DNA of 25,612 nucleotides from Cyanobacteria bacterium UBA11372. Lineage in GTDB: Bacteria; Cyanobacteriota; Cyanobacteriia; Cyanobacteriales; Aerosakkonemataceae. The DNA lies in contig DNGG01000289.1 of the NCBI GenBank assembly GCA_003486675.1, positions 1 to 25,612 of the forward strand, read 5' to 3'. The position numbers and the translations under genes were made by a program. Numbering within the stretch: the first letter of the stretch is position 1; each line of letters opens with the position of its first letter. The notes under the pieces are model-generated. The model saw only the letters and a list, made by a program, of their open reading frames with translations. It made no database searches and had not been told where the DNA came from. Of this stretch, positions 7,664 through 14,989 are shown one piece after another.

Positions 7664-7900
7664 TCATTCAATATCTTCTAATTGGCGATGGGAACGACTG
7701 AACACCGGCAGAGCGATCGCACCCAGCATCACGCCAATACCGCCACTAAACGCCAGCACGACGCCTACTGGCATTTGAATCGACTCAAAACCTAGCAACT
7801 TCAGGGATACGGGCGTGGCGTTTTGCACGGAGAACAGGGCGATCGCGAGCGCCCAAACAGCTAAAATCAGACAAGCAATTAGATTGGCTATACTTTTCAT
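7664..7900 (-). CDS. LapA-domain (DUF1049) small membrane protein
   Basis: A 78-aa inner-membrane protein with two hydrophobic segments (~residues 3-20 and 38-60) and a short charged C-terminal tail, SRSHRQLEDIE. The pattern IALFSVQNATPVSLKLLGF followed by PVGVVLAFSGGIGVMLGA is typical of the lipopolysaccharide assembly protein A domain family (LapA, DUF1049). In Escherichia coli LapA is linked to control of lipopolysaccharide synthesis; in cyanobacteria the role is not established. The ATG at 7900 is preferred. A TTG at 7924 would add eight residues. No strong ribosome binding site is seen for either start. Confidence 0.8.
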   Translation of the reverse strand: MKSIANLIACLILAVWALAIALFSVQNATPVSLKLLGFESIQMPVGVVLAFSGGIGVMLGAIALPVFSRSHRQLEDIE

Positions 7901-8365
7901 CACTGGTGACGCAATAACTAGCAAAATTCAGCATATCTCTAAGATGACACGAAAAATCTTTGCCTGCTTTGAGCGGTAAGCAATTTTCGTTTACCAAGCT
8001 TCCAAGCAGTCGATTGCTGATGAAGCATCGCGCCAAGGCAGGTTTGGCAAAGGCTTTAACTTGCAACGCATAACTCGCAGCACAAACAAGAACGCATCCT
8101 CAAAATTAAACTTTGTCATGGGGCAGGGAAAAGGGAAATGGGGAAAGCTCTAGCGTTAGATCTGGTGTAAAACTCGATTCCCACAAAGGCACTTTTACCA
8201 CATATCTATTCTTCCCCACCAGTCTTTCCCTCAAATCCATTTTTCCCCTTCCCCTTTTTTGGTCATGCAGGTTTTTCAACTATTCTTTCCCAAGCCATAC
8301 CAACTTCTTTTGCACGATATTTATTACAACCGAACAAGATTGGCGACGCGCTTTAAACCAGGGTG
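7901..8365. other. Intergenic stretch with purine/pyrimidine tracts
   Basis: 465 bases without a supported gene. G/A-rich tract 8120-8146 (repeated GGGAAA-like units) and C/T-rich tract 8238-8260 are roughly complementary and could pair imperfectly over a ~90-base loop. No promoter could be assigned with confidence. Confidence 0.4.
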
Positions 8366-8596
8366 ATGGCTGAACAGGAATTACCCAAAGCAACCGGGTT
8401 TCTATTGATTAATCGTCGGGGAAGGCAAGTAGAGATATACGCAGAAACAAACGCGATCGGCTCCTGCTGCGTCAGTCCTTTAAGTATTGAGGCTGTTACC
8501 GAATTAACTCTCACCATCCCAGCCTTAGTGGCAAAAGGGGAACAAGGGATATTGTTAGCGCCCCAAGAAAGAGTCCAGAAATTGAATGGGTTTTAG
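8366..8596 (+). CDS. Unknown 76-77-aa protein, duplicated with its neighbour
   Basis: A small soluble protein that begins MAEQELPKATGFLLINRRG and ends QERVQKLNGF. I do not recognise a family and see no signal peptide or membrane segment. The ATG at 8366 is directly preceded by an in-frame GTG at 8363 that could also be used. Support for the gene being real comes from a decayed second copy at 10171-10262. That remnant shares a 31-nt stretch with one mismatch (8398-8428 against 10206-10236) and, like the intact gene, lies upstream of a 340-aa paralog. The pair therefore seems to have been duplicated as a unit. The function is unknown. Confidence 0.55.
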   Translation: MAEQELPKATGFLLINRRGRQVEIYAETNAIGSCCVSPLSIEAVTELTLTIPALVAKGEQGILLAPQERVQKLNGF

Positions 8597-9140
8597 CGAT
8601 TAAATCCGATCCTACGTAGAAGCACCAGTTGAGCGATCGCTTTCCCAGATAATCCTTGGCAAAAATTCACTCTTATGCTATAATTTAACCTCCACTATTG
8701 AGGCACAATCCGCGCTTGTTTGACCTGCTGGCTCCAGTAAGTGTTTTCACGTATAGCAGTTAGGAGTAAAAAATTGATTTGCCAATTTAGCAAAGCAATT
8801 TTATCAGATGTTGTTAAATCTTTCTGAAGTAAGTGTAGCGCTAATCTGCCCTTAGACGTAAGTCTATCAGGAAAATACCAAATTTCTATGAGATTTATTA
8901 ATAATCGTAAACAAAGAGTTTTACATTTCAGCAAAAATACGGCATACTTAACAATTAAAGTATATAAAGCTTCTGTACAGTCCGAAGTCCGTTTGACAGT
9001 TTTTACCAGGAGCGCCCAAGGTCTTTGGCTAAAGACAAAGCTGTTTTCTGTCGTCTTAAAACTCATAAGCGTCAGCATACCTGACCAAAATGCCTTGATT
9101 TGCTCGTTTTAAACCACTTTTGAAACTTTTGGATCGCAAG
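8597..9140. other. Spacer between the 77-aa gene and the first 340-aa paralog
   Basis: 544 bases. A HIP1 octamer lies near 8634. The only sizeable frame is the doubtful minus-strand one at 8695-9078. A shorter plus-strand frame (8888-9112) overlaps it and is equally unsupported. The region just before 9141 should hold the promoter of the 340-aa gene, but no clear -10/-35 pair was picked. Confidence 0.4.
8695..9078 (-). CDS. Doubtful hypothetical protein (127 aa)
   Basis: An open frame of 127 codons in an otherwise empty spacer, divergent from the 340-aa gene at 9141. The product is leucine-rich and basic, for example LALHLLQKDLTTSDKIALLN, with one moderately hydrophobic stretch near residues 39-64. 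No family is recognised. An overlapping plus-strand frame of 74 codons exists, so the frame may be chance. Confidence 0.25.
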   Translation of the reverse strand: MLTLMSFKTTENSFVFSQRPWALLVKTVKRTSDCTEALYTLIVKYAVFLLKCKTLCLRLLINLIEIWYFPDRLTSKGRLALHLLQKDLTTSDKIALLNWQINFLLLTAIRENTYWSQQVKQARIVPQ

Positions 9141-10163
9141 ATGACTCACTCTTTAGCATCAGCAGCGGCTAGCGTTCAATCCCAACCAGCAGCAGGTAAC
9201 CTGCATTCGCTGGCAGTGTTGTGGGCGAGGAAATACTATCTTTCCGTAACTTCACAGAATGACGAGAAACAGCAAAACGCCGAAAACCTGACGGAAATTA
9301 GCTCTAAACAAGGTCGCAACAGGACGTCAAACAAGCTGATGCAGAATTTGACTTTGGCGAGTGCCAAAGGTTGGGCGCTGACGGAAACGTTGCTAGCTAA
9401 AGAGATACGACGGCACGGCATCAACCCGGAATTAATCAATCCATTAGAGATTGCGGCAGATATAAGAAATTTATATGAGAAAGCGCTGGATGCCTATGCG
9501 GCAGGGGTGTCGGCGCAACGCTTATCTGTATTGGTGGCAAAATACTGCGGTAAAGTGCGGAAGAAATATACGAGCAACGATCCGCGGGCGATCGGTTTTG
9601 TCAGTATGCAGTTTCACCACACGGGGCAAAAGTTGCTCGAATGGCTATCGAAAAGCGAGAAAGAACTATTTGCGCCCTACTTAAAGGTGATGGACGACCA
9701 TATGTACATGCCCCTGTCTGCTGCTTACGAAGCAGCCGCTAAGCATGACTTGGATTCGCCGCAATTGGAGGCGGTGCAGCACCTGCTACCGATGAGTACG
9801 AAAATTGCCCATTCGGTATGCGATCGCGTAGCTGGGCAGCATCCGGGCTATCAAACCTACAGCGGCGGGCTGAATTCAGAAATAGTGAGAATTTCCAGCA
9901 TCCGCGATGTGGAGATGTTTCAAGTTTACCTGTGCCTGTGCGTTTTGGAAGCGAACATCCGCACGGTGCAAGAGGAACTGTTTCCCCTCTGCGTCATGTT
10001 ATATCCCCGTTTGAACGTCAGCTGGACGCTGGTACAGGAAATGCTGTTATTTATGAGCTGGGAAATGCAGGAACGCTTACCCTTGAAATCTGTGCCCGTT
10101 TTTCTACCTTATCTACGTACTTTTTCGGAGATGTTTTCTAAAGCCGTATTCCAAAACGAATAA
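9141..10163 (+). CDS. Unrecognised 340-aa protein, paralog 1
   Basis: A soluble, largely helical 340-aa protein with no signal peptide. I do not recognise the family and assign no function. It is about 70% identical by eye to the protein at 10729-11751 and exactly the same length. The strongest shared blocks are NKLMQ-x-L-x-LASAK (64-76), INPELINPLEIA (94-105), DPRAIGFVSMQFH (147-159), APYLKVMDDHMYMPL (178-192), SSIRDVEMFQVYLCLCVL (252-269) and SWTLVQEMLLFMSWE (294-308). The N-terminal 60 residues are variable and polar. The ATG at 9141 is chosen over a TTG at 9120 because the paralogs align from this Met (MTHSL/MTQSL). No HTH, kinase or phycobilin-binding motif was seen. Confidence 0.8.
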   Translation: MTHSLASAAASVQSQPAAGNLHSLAVLWARKYYLSVTSQNDEKQQNAENLTEISSKQGRNRTSNKLMQNLTLASAKGWALTETLLAKEIRRHGINPELINPLEIAADIRNLYEKALDAYAAGVSAQRLSVLVAKYCGKVRKKYTSNDPRAIGFVSMQFHHTGQKLLEWLSKSEKELFAPYLKVMDDHMYMPLSAAYEAAAKHDLDSPQLEAVQHLLPMSTKIAHSVCDRVAGQHPGYQTYSGGLNSEIVRISSIRDVEMFQVYLCLCVLEANIRTVQEELFPLCVMLYPRLNVSWTLVQEMLLFMSWEMQERLPLKSVPVFLPYLRTFSEMFSKAVFQNE

Positions 10164-10170
10164 AGGTCAT

Positions 10171-10262
10171 GGGTGATGGGTACAGGACTGATGCCAATCA
10201 CCTTTGTTTCTATTGATTAATCGTCGGGAAAGGCAACGAAGGATCGTAGCTGTGAAACCCGG
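10171..10262 (+). pseudogene. Decayed copy of the 77-aa gene
   Basis: GGGTGATGG (10171-10179) and a 31-nt block (10206-10236) match the start of the gene at 8366 at nearly the same spacing (35 against 37 bases). The 2-base difference shifts the frame. In the homologous frame one reads FLLINRRERQ and then a stop at about 10262, against FLLINRRGRQ in the intact gene. Similarity ends after about 70 bases. Confidence 0.6.
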
Positions 10263-10377
10263 TTTCTAAGATCGTGGCGCGCAAGTCCTAAAATAATTGG
10301 TAATTGGCGCCCGGTTCGATCCAAAAGCAACGGGAGAATTTGCCCGTCTATCTTTTGATATAGTTTTTGATGTATAA

Positions 10378-10419
10378 TAATGAGAGGGAAAGGCAAGAAC
10401 TCGGCTCTCCCTCTCGTTA
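10378..10419. terminator. 12-bp hairpin, possible terminator
   Basis: TAATGAGAGGGA (10378-10389) pairs with TCCCTCTCGTTA (10408-10419), with one G-T pair and an 18-nt loop. It lies ~215 bases past paralog 1. No T-run follows, so it could instead be part of a small structured RNA. Confidence 0.4.
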
Positions 10420-10451
10420 TTGTCTATATCTTGGTGGGAACAGTCACAAGC

Positions 10452-10490
10452 ACAGGAGTTCCTGGCGCGATCGCGAGCGTAAACTCCTGT
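10452..10490. repeat. 9-bp inverted repeat around a HIP1 octamer
   Basis: ACAGGAGTT (10452-10460) and AACTCCTGT (10482-10490) are exact reverse complements. The 21-nt interior includes a GCGATCGC octamer. The function is not evident. Confidence 0.45.
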
Positions 10491-10645
10491 TTGTCGGCAT
10501 TATTTTAAATAATTGTTAACAATATTATAAAATTATAAAGATTAAATTGTATCTTTCAGTAATAACACAGCAGACTTTACCTTCAACAGTGAATTAAACT
10601 AAAAATTACACTCACATTATTGAACGGTTTTGTCTTAGAAGTGAG

Positions 10646-10671
10646 AGCGCCCTTGCCTTGGCAAGGGGGCT
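10646..10671 (+). promoter_or_regulatory. Hairpin in the leader of paralog 2
   Basis: AGCGCCCTTGCC (10646-10657) pairs with GGCAAGGGGGCT (10660-10671) with one mismatch, followed by TATCCTTTTATTACTTT. The T-rich tail makes it terminator-like. It ends 57 bases before the ATG at 10729, so it may act as an attenuator or limit read-through. Confidence 0.45.
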
Positions 10672-10728
10672 ATCCTTTTATTACTTTATCAGCTATGCAT
10701 CATTACTTTTAACCAGTTGGACAAAGCC

Positions 10729-11751
10729 ATGACCCAATCCCTGGAATTTACAGCGGCTACAGTTGAGTCCCAACAGCCGGAAAATCTTCAATCTCTGGCT
10801 GTTCTTTGGGCGCGGAAGTACTACCTTTCCGTGGCTTCCGGTCAAGAGCGGGGTCAACAGCAACCCAAGCAAAATTTAACCGAAACAGCATCTATCGAAA
10901 GTAAGAAAATAACGGCGAACAAGCTGATGCAGAAGCTAAATTTAGCCAGTGCCAAAGCTTGGTCGCTCACGGAAACCCTGCTGGGTGAGGAGATCCGACG
11001 ACAGGATATTAACCCAGAATTAATCAATCCGTTAGAGATTGCTACAGATACGCGAGAACTATTCCAAAAAGCTTTAGATGCCTATGCTTCAGGGATACCG
11101 CCACAACGCTTGTCGGTGATGGTAGGCAGAAACTGCGGTCTAGTTCGCCAGAAATATACTAGCGTCGATCCGCGTGCCATCGGCTTTGTCAGTATGCAGT
11201 TTCACTATACAGGACAAAAGTTACTCGAGTGGCTATCCCTAGACGAGCAAAAAGTATTTGCGCCGTACTTAAAGGTGATGGACGACCACATGTATATGCC
11301 GCTGCAAGCCGCCTACGAAGCGGCTGCCCAGCACGATGAAGATTCTCCCCTGTTGTTGGCAGTGCAACACCTGCTACCGCTCAGCACTAAAATTGCTTGT
11401 GAAGTTTGCCAAAGTGTCAGTCGGCAGCATCCGAACTATCAAAGCTACAGCGGCGCTTTGACTGCGGAAACGGTGAAAATCTCCAGTATCCGCGATGTAG
11501 AGATGTTTCAAGTTTACCTGTGTCTGTGCGTTTTAGACCGCACTATTTACTCAGTACAACAGCAATTGTTTCCCCTGTGCGTGATGTTATATCCCTGCTT
11601 GAAAGTGAGCTGGACGCTGGTGCAGGAAATGTTATTGTTTATGAGCTGGGAAATTCAGGAACGCTTGCCGTTGCAAGATGTACCTATATTTCACCCTTAT
11701 TTGCGGATTTTTTCAGAAATGTTTTCTAAGGAAGTATTTCAAAATGAATAA
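10729..11751 (+). CDS. Unrecognised 340-aa protein, paralog 2
   Basis: The second copy of the 340-aa family described for 9141-10163, in tandem and on the same strand, with 565 bases between. The conserved blocks from residue ~63 onward align with no gaps; differences concentrate in residues 1-62. It lacks an intact upstream copy of the 77-aa gene. Its own leader carries a hairpin (10646-10671) and an AT-rich promoter-like region that paralog 1 does not share. The two copies may therefore differ in control more than in activity. The ATG at 10729 is chosen over the TTG at 10717 by alignment with paralog 1. The product ends in MFSKEVFQNE, nearly identical to paralog 1. Function is unknown. Confidence 0.8.
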   Translation: MTQSLEFTAATVESQQPENLQSLAVLWARKYYLSVASGQERGQQQPKQNLTETASIESKKITANKLMQKLNLASAKAWSLTETLLGEEIRRQDINPELINPLEIATDTRELFQKALDAYASGIPPQRLSVMVGRNCGLVRQKYTSVDPRAIGFVSMQFHYTGQKLLEWLSLDEQKVFAPYLKVMDDHMYMPLQAAYEAAAQHDEDSPLLLAVQHLLPLSTKIACEVCQSVSRQHPNYQSYSGALTAETVKISSIRDVEMFQVYLCLCVLDRTIYSVQQQLFPLCVMLYPCLKVSWTLVQEMLLFMSWEIQERLPLQDVPIFHPYLRIFSEMFSKEVFQNE

Positions 11752-11752
11752 T

Positions 11753-11833
11753 GGTAATGGGTAATGGGTAATAGGTAATAGGGAAGAATAAACTTTCTCG
11801 ATGACCAATTAGCAATTAGCAATTAGCAATTAG
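11753..11833. repeat. Paired heptamer arrays at a convergent junction (locus A)
   Basis: Four tandem GGTAATR units (11753-11780), a 25-nt spacer, then four CAATTAG units (11806-11833). The array starts one base past the stop of paralog 2, and the stop codon of rsmI (11830-11832) lies inside the last CAATTAG unit. This is a short tandemly repeated repetitive sequence of the kind known from cyanobacteria. The same layout occurs at 14881-14960. Confidence 0.85.
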
Positions 11834-12678
11834 CCATCACCAATTTCTAAAGCTAATTGATAAATGTGGCGACGGGGTAAAGAGGTTAAGGCGGCTAATT
11901 GGCGGCTGGCTTGAGAGCGGGATAGTCCTTGACTGAGTAAATGCTGTAATTCCGCAACGATCGCAGCATCATTGATCTGGGGTGTTTCTAACTGAGTACC
12001 GGCAAGGACGAGGGTAAATTCCCCTTGAGGTTCGCGGGTGGTATAGTGAGCGATCGCATCCTGAATGCTCCCCCGCCAAAACTCCTCGTGTAACTTTGTT
12101 AACTCCCTTGCCAGAACAATTTGACGGCTTTCTCCTAAAACAGCAGCCAAATCTGACAAGGTTTGCCCGATTCGGTGGGGCGCTTCGTATAAAATAATAC
12201 TCCTTGATTCATTAGTGAGAGCTTCTAATCGCTGTTTTCGCGCTTGACCTTTTGCGGGCAGAAAACCTTCAAACACAAAGCGATCCGTGGGTAATCCTGC
12301 CGCACTCAACGCCGTAATTGCCGCCGTCACACCAGGAATGGGAATTACAGGTATGTTATATTCTATACAAGCTTTGACCAATTCGTATCCGGGGTCGGAA
12401 ATTCCTGGCATTCCGGCGTCGGTGACGAGTGCTAAAGCTTTCCCCTGAGACAATTTTTCTATTAACTCTGGAATGCGGCCTTTTTGGTTATGTTCGTGGT
12501 AACTTATTTGAGGCGTTGCGATCTGAAAATGGTGCAACAGCTTCCCAGTGTGGCGCGTATCTTCTGCGGCGATTAGATCTACCGCTTGTAAAATTCGCAC
12601 CGCCCGGAAAGTCATATCTTCCAGGTTACCGATCGGCGTCCCGACTAAATATAAAACTCCTGGTTTTGGCTCCTGCAT
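11830..12678 (-). CDS. rsmI: 16S rRNA (cytidine1402-2'-O)-methyltransferase RsmI
   Basis: A 282-aa tetrapyrrole-methylase-fold protein that uses SAM to methylate the 2'-OH of C1402 in the 16S rRNA decoding site. It has the family signatures in order: LYLVGTPIGNLEDMT (9-23), AEDTRHTGKLL (38-48), LVTDAGMPGISDPGYELV (84-101), PIPGVTAAITAL (113-124) and ILYEAPHRI (162-170). The C-terminal ~50 residues form the small helical region seen in RsmI, with the SRSQASRQLAAL stretch. Length is typical. The ATG at 12678 gives MQEPKPGVLYLVGTP, matching the usual start. The gene converges on paralog 2 and its stop codon lies inside a heptamer repeat. No frameshift or missing motif was seen. Confidence 0.97.
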   Translation of the reverse strand: MQEPKPGVLYLVGTPIGNLEDMTFRAVRILQAVDLIAAEDTRHTGKLLHHFQIATPQISYHEHNQKGRIPELIEKLSQGKALALVTDAGMPGISDPGYELVKACIEYNIPVIPIPGVTAAITALSAAGLPTDRFVFEGFLPAKGQARKQRLEALTNESRSIILYEAPHRIGQTLSDLAAVLGESRQIVLARELTKLHEEFWRGSIQDAIAHYTTREPQGEFTLVLAGTQLETPQINDAAIVAELQHLLSQGLSRSQASRQLAALTSLPRRHIYQLALEIGDG

Positions 12679-12737
12679 AGGATTGGGTAATCAGTGCTTA
12701 AATTATACGCTAGAAGCTCGTGCCAGGTTGTAATATT

Positions 12738-12986
12738 TTAGACCACCCTGGGGTCTTCCTCATCTTCGAGTTGAGCAATTGTCCAAGGGATGGGTAAGTT
12801 AGAGAAAGATGGTTTTTGGGGGAAAAATATAGATCTAATTTTGTTAAATGCCGAACGAATGGAGTTTTTAATCGCATTGGTTAAACGAGTGAAGAATAGC
12901 ATAATTAGATGCTGCTTATCTCGATGTTTGTCAATTTTAATCACTGCCGTCAAACTTGCTCCTCTACTCAGAGAAAGATTAACCAT
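12738..12986 (-). CDS. Small hypothetical protein, basic with acidic tail
   Basis: An 82-aa frame from ATG 12986, or 54 aa from ATG 12902 (MLFFTRLTNAIKNS). The middle is strongly basic and amphipathic (KNSIRSAFNKIRSIFFPQK) and the end is acidic, EDEEDPRVV. No family is recognised. It lies between rsmI and the divergent sugar-kinase gene, 37 bases from the latter. The contrast between a basic, membrane-binding-like helix and an acidic tail makes a real product plausible. No good ribosome binding site was seen for either start. Confidence 0.4.
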   Translation of the reverse strand: MVNLSLSRGASLTAVIKIDKHRDKQHLIMLFFTRLTNAIKNSIRSAFNKIRSIFFPQKPSFSNLPIPWTIAQLEDEEDPRVV

Positions 12987-13023
12987 ACGCTATTAGAAGT
13001 ACGTCTAGAGGAATAACGAGCTT

Positions 13024-13890
13024 ATGGGTAAAAAAGGATTGTTTGTAGGAATGCTGACTGTAGACTTAGTTTATTTAACAGCCAGCTTTCCCAGTCCCAA
13101 CCAAAAAATTGCAGCGACCGATTATACAGTATCAGCGGGTGGCCCAGCGACAAATGCGGCGGTAACATTTAGTTACTTAGGTCAGGAAGCAATAGTGCTA
13201 ACTGTAGCAGGTAACCATCCAATTAATGGGTTAATTCGCAACGATTTAGACAATTATAAAGTAGCGATCGCAGACCTAGATCCCGCGCGCACAGAAGCGC
13301 CACCAGTCTCATCAATTATTGTCACCCAAACAACAGGCGATCGCGCGGTAGTTTCCCTCAACGCTAGCAAAGCGCAAGCAGGAGTTAATCAAATTCCCGG
13401 AAATATTTTGCAGGGAGTTGATATAGTACTGATTGACGGACATCAAATCGAAGTAAGTTGTGCGATCGCGCAACAAGCCAAAATAAACAACATCCCCATA
13501 GTTATCGACGGCGGCAGTTGGAAGCCTGGGTTAGAAAACATCTTACCAATGGTAGATTATGCCATTTGTTCCGATAACTTTTATCCACCCAACTGCGATA
13601 ACTCAGAACAAGTCTTTTCCTACTTATCAAACATAGGAATTCCCCACATCGCCATTACCAGAGGAGAAAAACCAATTCTATATCTTTCCCCCACAGAAAA
13701 CGGTGAAATAGAAATACCTCAAATAAACCCCATAGATACCCTGGGTGCAGGAGACATATTCCACGGAGCATTTTGCCATTACATCTTACAAAATAGCTTG
13801 AGAGAAAGCCTAACAGCAGCAGCAAAAATAGCCTCTTATTCCTGCCAATTTTTCGGCACTCGCCGATGGATGGAAGAGGGTATGAGTTAA
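13024..13890 (+). CDS. PfkB-family carbohydrate kinase
   Basis: A 288-aa ribokinase-fold enzyme that transfers phosphate from ATP to a sugar or nucleoside in the cytoplasm. The N-terminal substrate-binding signature AGGPATNAAVTFSYLG lies at residues 38-53. The C-terminal signature DTLGAGDIFHGAF (238-250) carries the catalytic base D244 and the GAGD anion hole. ITRGEKPI (211-218) is the usual strand before the ATP site. The protein is slightly shorter than most ribokinases, and the substrate cannot be read from sequence. A GAGG about ten bases before the ATG at 13024 serves as ribosome binding site. The phosphatase gene follows 79 bases downstream on the same strand, possibly co-transcribed. 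Confidence 0.9.
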   Translation: MGKKGLFVGMLTVDLVYLTASFPSPNQKIAATDYTVSAGGPATNAAVTFSYLGQEAIVLTVAGNHPINGLIRNDLDNYKVAIADLDPARTEAPPVSSIIVTQTTGDRAVVSLNASKAQAGVNQIPGNILQGVDIVLIDGHQIEVSCAIAQQAKINNIPIVIDGGSWKPGLENILPMVDYAICSDNFYPPNCDNSEQVFSYLSNIGIPHIAITRGEKPILYLSPTENGEIEIPQINPIDTLGAGDIFHGAFCHYILQNSLRESLTAAAKIASYSCQFFGTRRWMEEGMS

Positions 13891-13904
13891 ACTTCTCCTT
13901 CTCT

Positions 13905-13933
13905 CTTGGCGTTCTTGGCGTCTGGAGCGGTTC
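13905..13933. repeat. CTTGGCG-type dispersed repeat fragment
   Basis: CTTGGCGTTCTTGGCGTCTGG followed by AGCGGTTC lies in the spacer between the kinase and phosphatase genes. The end CTGGAGCGGTTC recurs in reverse orientation near 23591-23602. Fragments of this type are scattered in many cyanobacterial genomes. Confidence 0.5.
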
Positions 13934-13969
13934 AAAACACCAATAAAATTATCAAGGAAGGATTGTAAC

Positions 13970-14827
13970 ATGACAGAATTAAGGTTAGAAGAAATACTGG
14001 CGATCGCGCGGCAAACAGCATGGGGTGCGGCAGATATCCTCCGATCCTATTATCGCGGCGAACCCGACACCGGCAACCTAGAAATTCAAGATAAAAAAGA
14101 TGGCCCGGTAACAGCCGCAGACGTAGCCGCCAACCATTATATTTTAGATAACCTGCAAGCCTGTTTTGGCACGCAAGAATTTGGCTATCTCAGCGAAGAA
14201 ACCCATAAATCCCAGGACGCACAACTAACACAACCATTTGTGTGGATAATCGATCCTTTAGATGGCACGCGAGACTTCATCGATAAAACAGGAGAATACG
14301 CAATTCACATTGCATTAGTAGAAGCAGGACGCCCCATTTTAGCAGTCGTTGCATGGCCTGAAACAGAAAAATTGTATTATGCCACCAAAGGCGGCGGGAC
14401 ATTTGTAGAAACCCGCGACGGAAAAGTAACCCCATTGCAAGTATCCTCCCGCAATGCAATCGAAGAACTTTGCCTCGTCGTCAGTCGCACCCACCGGGAC
14501 GAACGCTTCAACAAACTATTGCAAAACCTCCCCTGTAAAAACCAAAAATATGTCGGCAGCGTCGGCTGTAAAATTGCCACCATCATCGAACAAAATGCCG
14601 ACATTTATATTTCCCTTTCCGGCAAATCTGCCCCCAAAGATTGGGATATGGCAGCCCCCGAATTAATCTTAACCGAAGCAGGCGGAGAATTCACCCACGC
14701 TGACGGCACACCTTTAAAATACAACCAAGGCGACGTGCATCAGTGGGGTTGTTTAATTGCCAGCAACGGTCACTGTCACCAAACACTTTGTAGTCAAGCG
14801 CAAGTAATGTTAGGTGAAATAGAATAG
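13970..14827 (+). CDS. CysQ-like 3'(2'),5'-bisphosphate nucleotidase / IMPase-family phosphatase
   Basis: A 285-aa Mg2+-dependent, Li+-sensitive type phosphatase of the inositol monophosphatase superfamily. In the CysQ branch the substrate is 3'-phosphoadenosine 5'-phosphate left over from sulfate assimilation. Motifs in order are DGPVTAADVAAN (44-55), LSEE (74-77), WIIDPLDGTRDF (92-103, metal ligands D95 and D98) and WDMAAPELILTEAGG (225-239, metal ligand D226). All metal ligands are present. Start ATG 13970 has a strong AAGGAAGGA upstream. CysQ is the best guess, but an inositol or sugar phosphatase of the same fold cannot be excluded. Confidence 0.88.
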   Translation: MTELRLEEILAIARQTAWGAADILRSYYRGEPDTGNLEIQDKKDGPVTAADVAANHYILDNLQACFGTQEFGYLSEETHKSQDAQLTQPFVWIIDPLDGTRDFIDKTGEYAIHIALVEAGRPILAVVAWPETEKLYYATKGGGTFVETRDGKVTPLQVSSRNAIEELCLVVSRTHRDERFNKLLQNLPCKNQKYVGSVGCKIATIIEQNADIYISLSGKSAPKDWDMAAPELILTEAGGEFTHADGTPLKYNQGDVHQWGCLIASNGHCHQTLCSQAQVMLGEIE

Positions 14828-14880
14828 CGGGCAAAAATTGCTAGTTTAACGCAAGTTGCTAGTTACATCCCTTGGTGACT

Positions 14881-14960
14881 GGTAATGGGTAATGGGTAAT
14901 GGGTAATTGCCAAGAGGAGACCCCCAATCAATCCAATTACCAATTACCAATTACCAATTA
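14881..14960. repeat. Paired heptamer arrays at a convergent junction (locus B)
   Basis: Four GGTAATG/T units (14881-14908), a 24-nt spacer and four CCAATTA units (14933-14960). The two arrays are near-complementary, so the transcript of either strand could fold into a ~28-bp stem with one mismatch per heptamer. An AAACCTAG palindrome follows directly. The layout matches locus A at 11753-11833. Confidence 0.85.
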
Positions 14961-14988
14961 AACCTAGTTTTGTCAAAAAACTGGGTTT
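14960..14988 (-). terminator. AAACCCAG-type palindrome just after the GT39 gene stop
   Basis: AAACCTAGTTTT (14960-14971) pairs with AAAACTGGGTTT (14977-14988), one G-T pair, 5-nt loop. It belongs to the same family as 598-631. It lies immediately after the TAA (14990-14992) of the minus-strand glycosyltransferase, so it can serve as that cluster's terminator. Confidence 0.6.
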
Positions 14989-14989
14989 C

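Larger units (their letters stand above)
10164..10728. other. 565-bp spacer with gene remnant and three hairpins
   Basis: From left to right it holds a decayed copy of the 77-aa gene (10171-10262), a half copy of the AAACCCGG palindrome near 10253, hairpins at 10378-10419 and 10452-10490, a very AT-rich block at about 10500-10620 that is the likely promoter region, and a hairpin at 10646-10671 shortly before the second paralog. Details are in the separate entries. Confidence 0.6.

Noticed and set aside
7785..8066. 93-codon minus-strand frame overlapping the LapA-family gene
   Set aside because: Its C-terminal third is the LapA gene in another frame and the product shows no family features.
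8120..8260. Possible long inverted repeat between G/A- and C/T-rich tracts
   Set aside because: Pairing is imperfect and driven by low complexity; many alignments are equally good, so no defined element is claimed.
10296..10345. GGTTCGATCC resembling a tRNA T-arm
   Set aside because: The flanking bases do not form the 5-bp T stem and no acceptor, D or anticodon arms could be placed around it.
11406..11729. 107-codon frame inside paralog 2, with a counterpart at 9818-10141 in paralog 1
   Set aside because: Both are +1-type shadows of the conserved paralog coding sequence; their similarity to each other follows from the conserved main frame.
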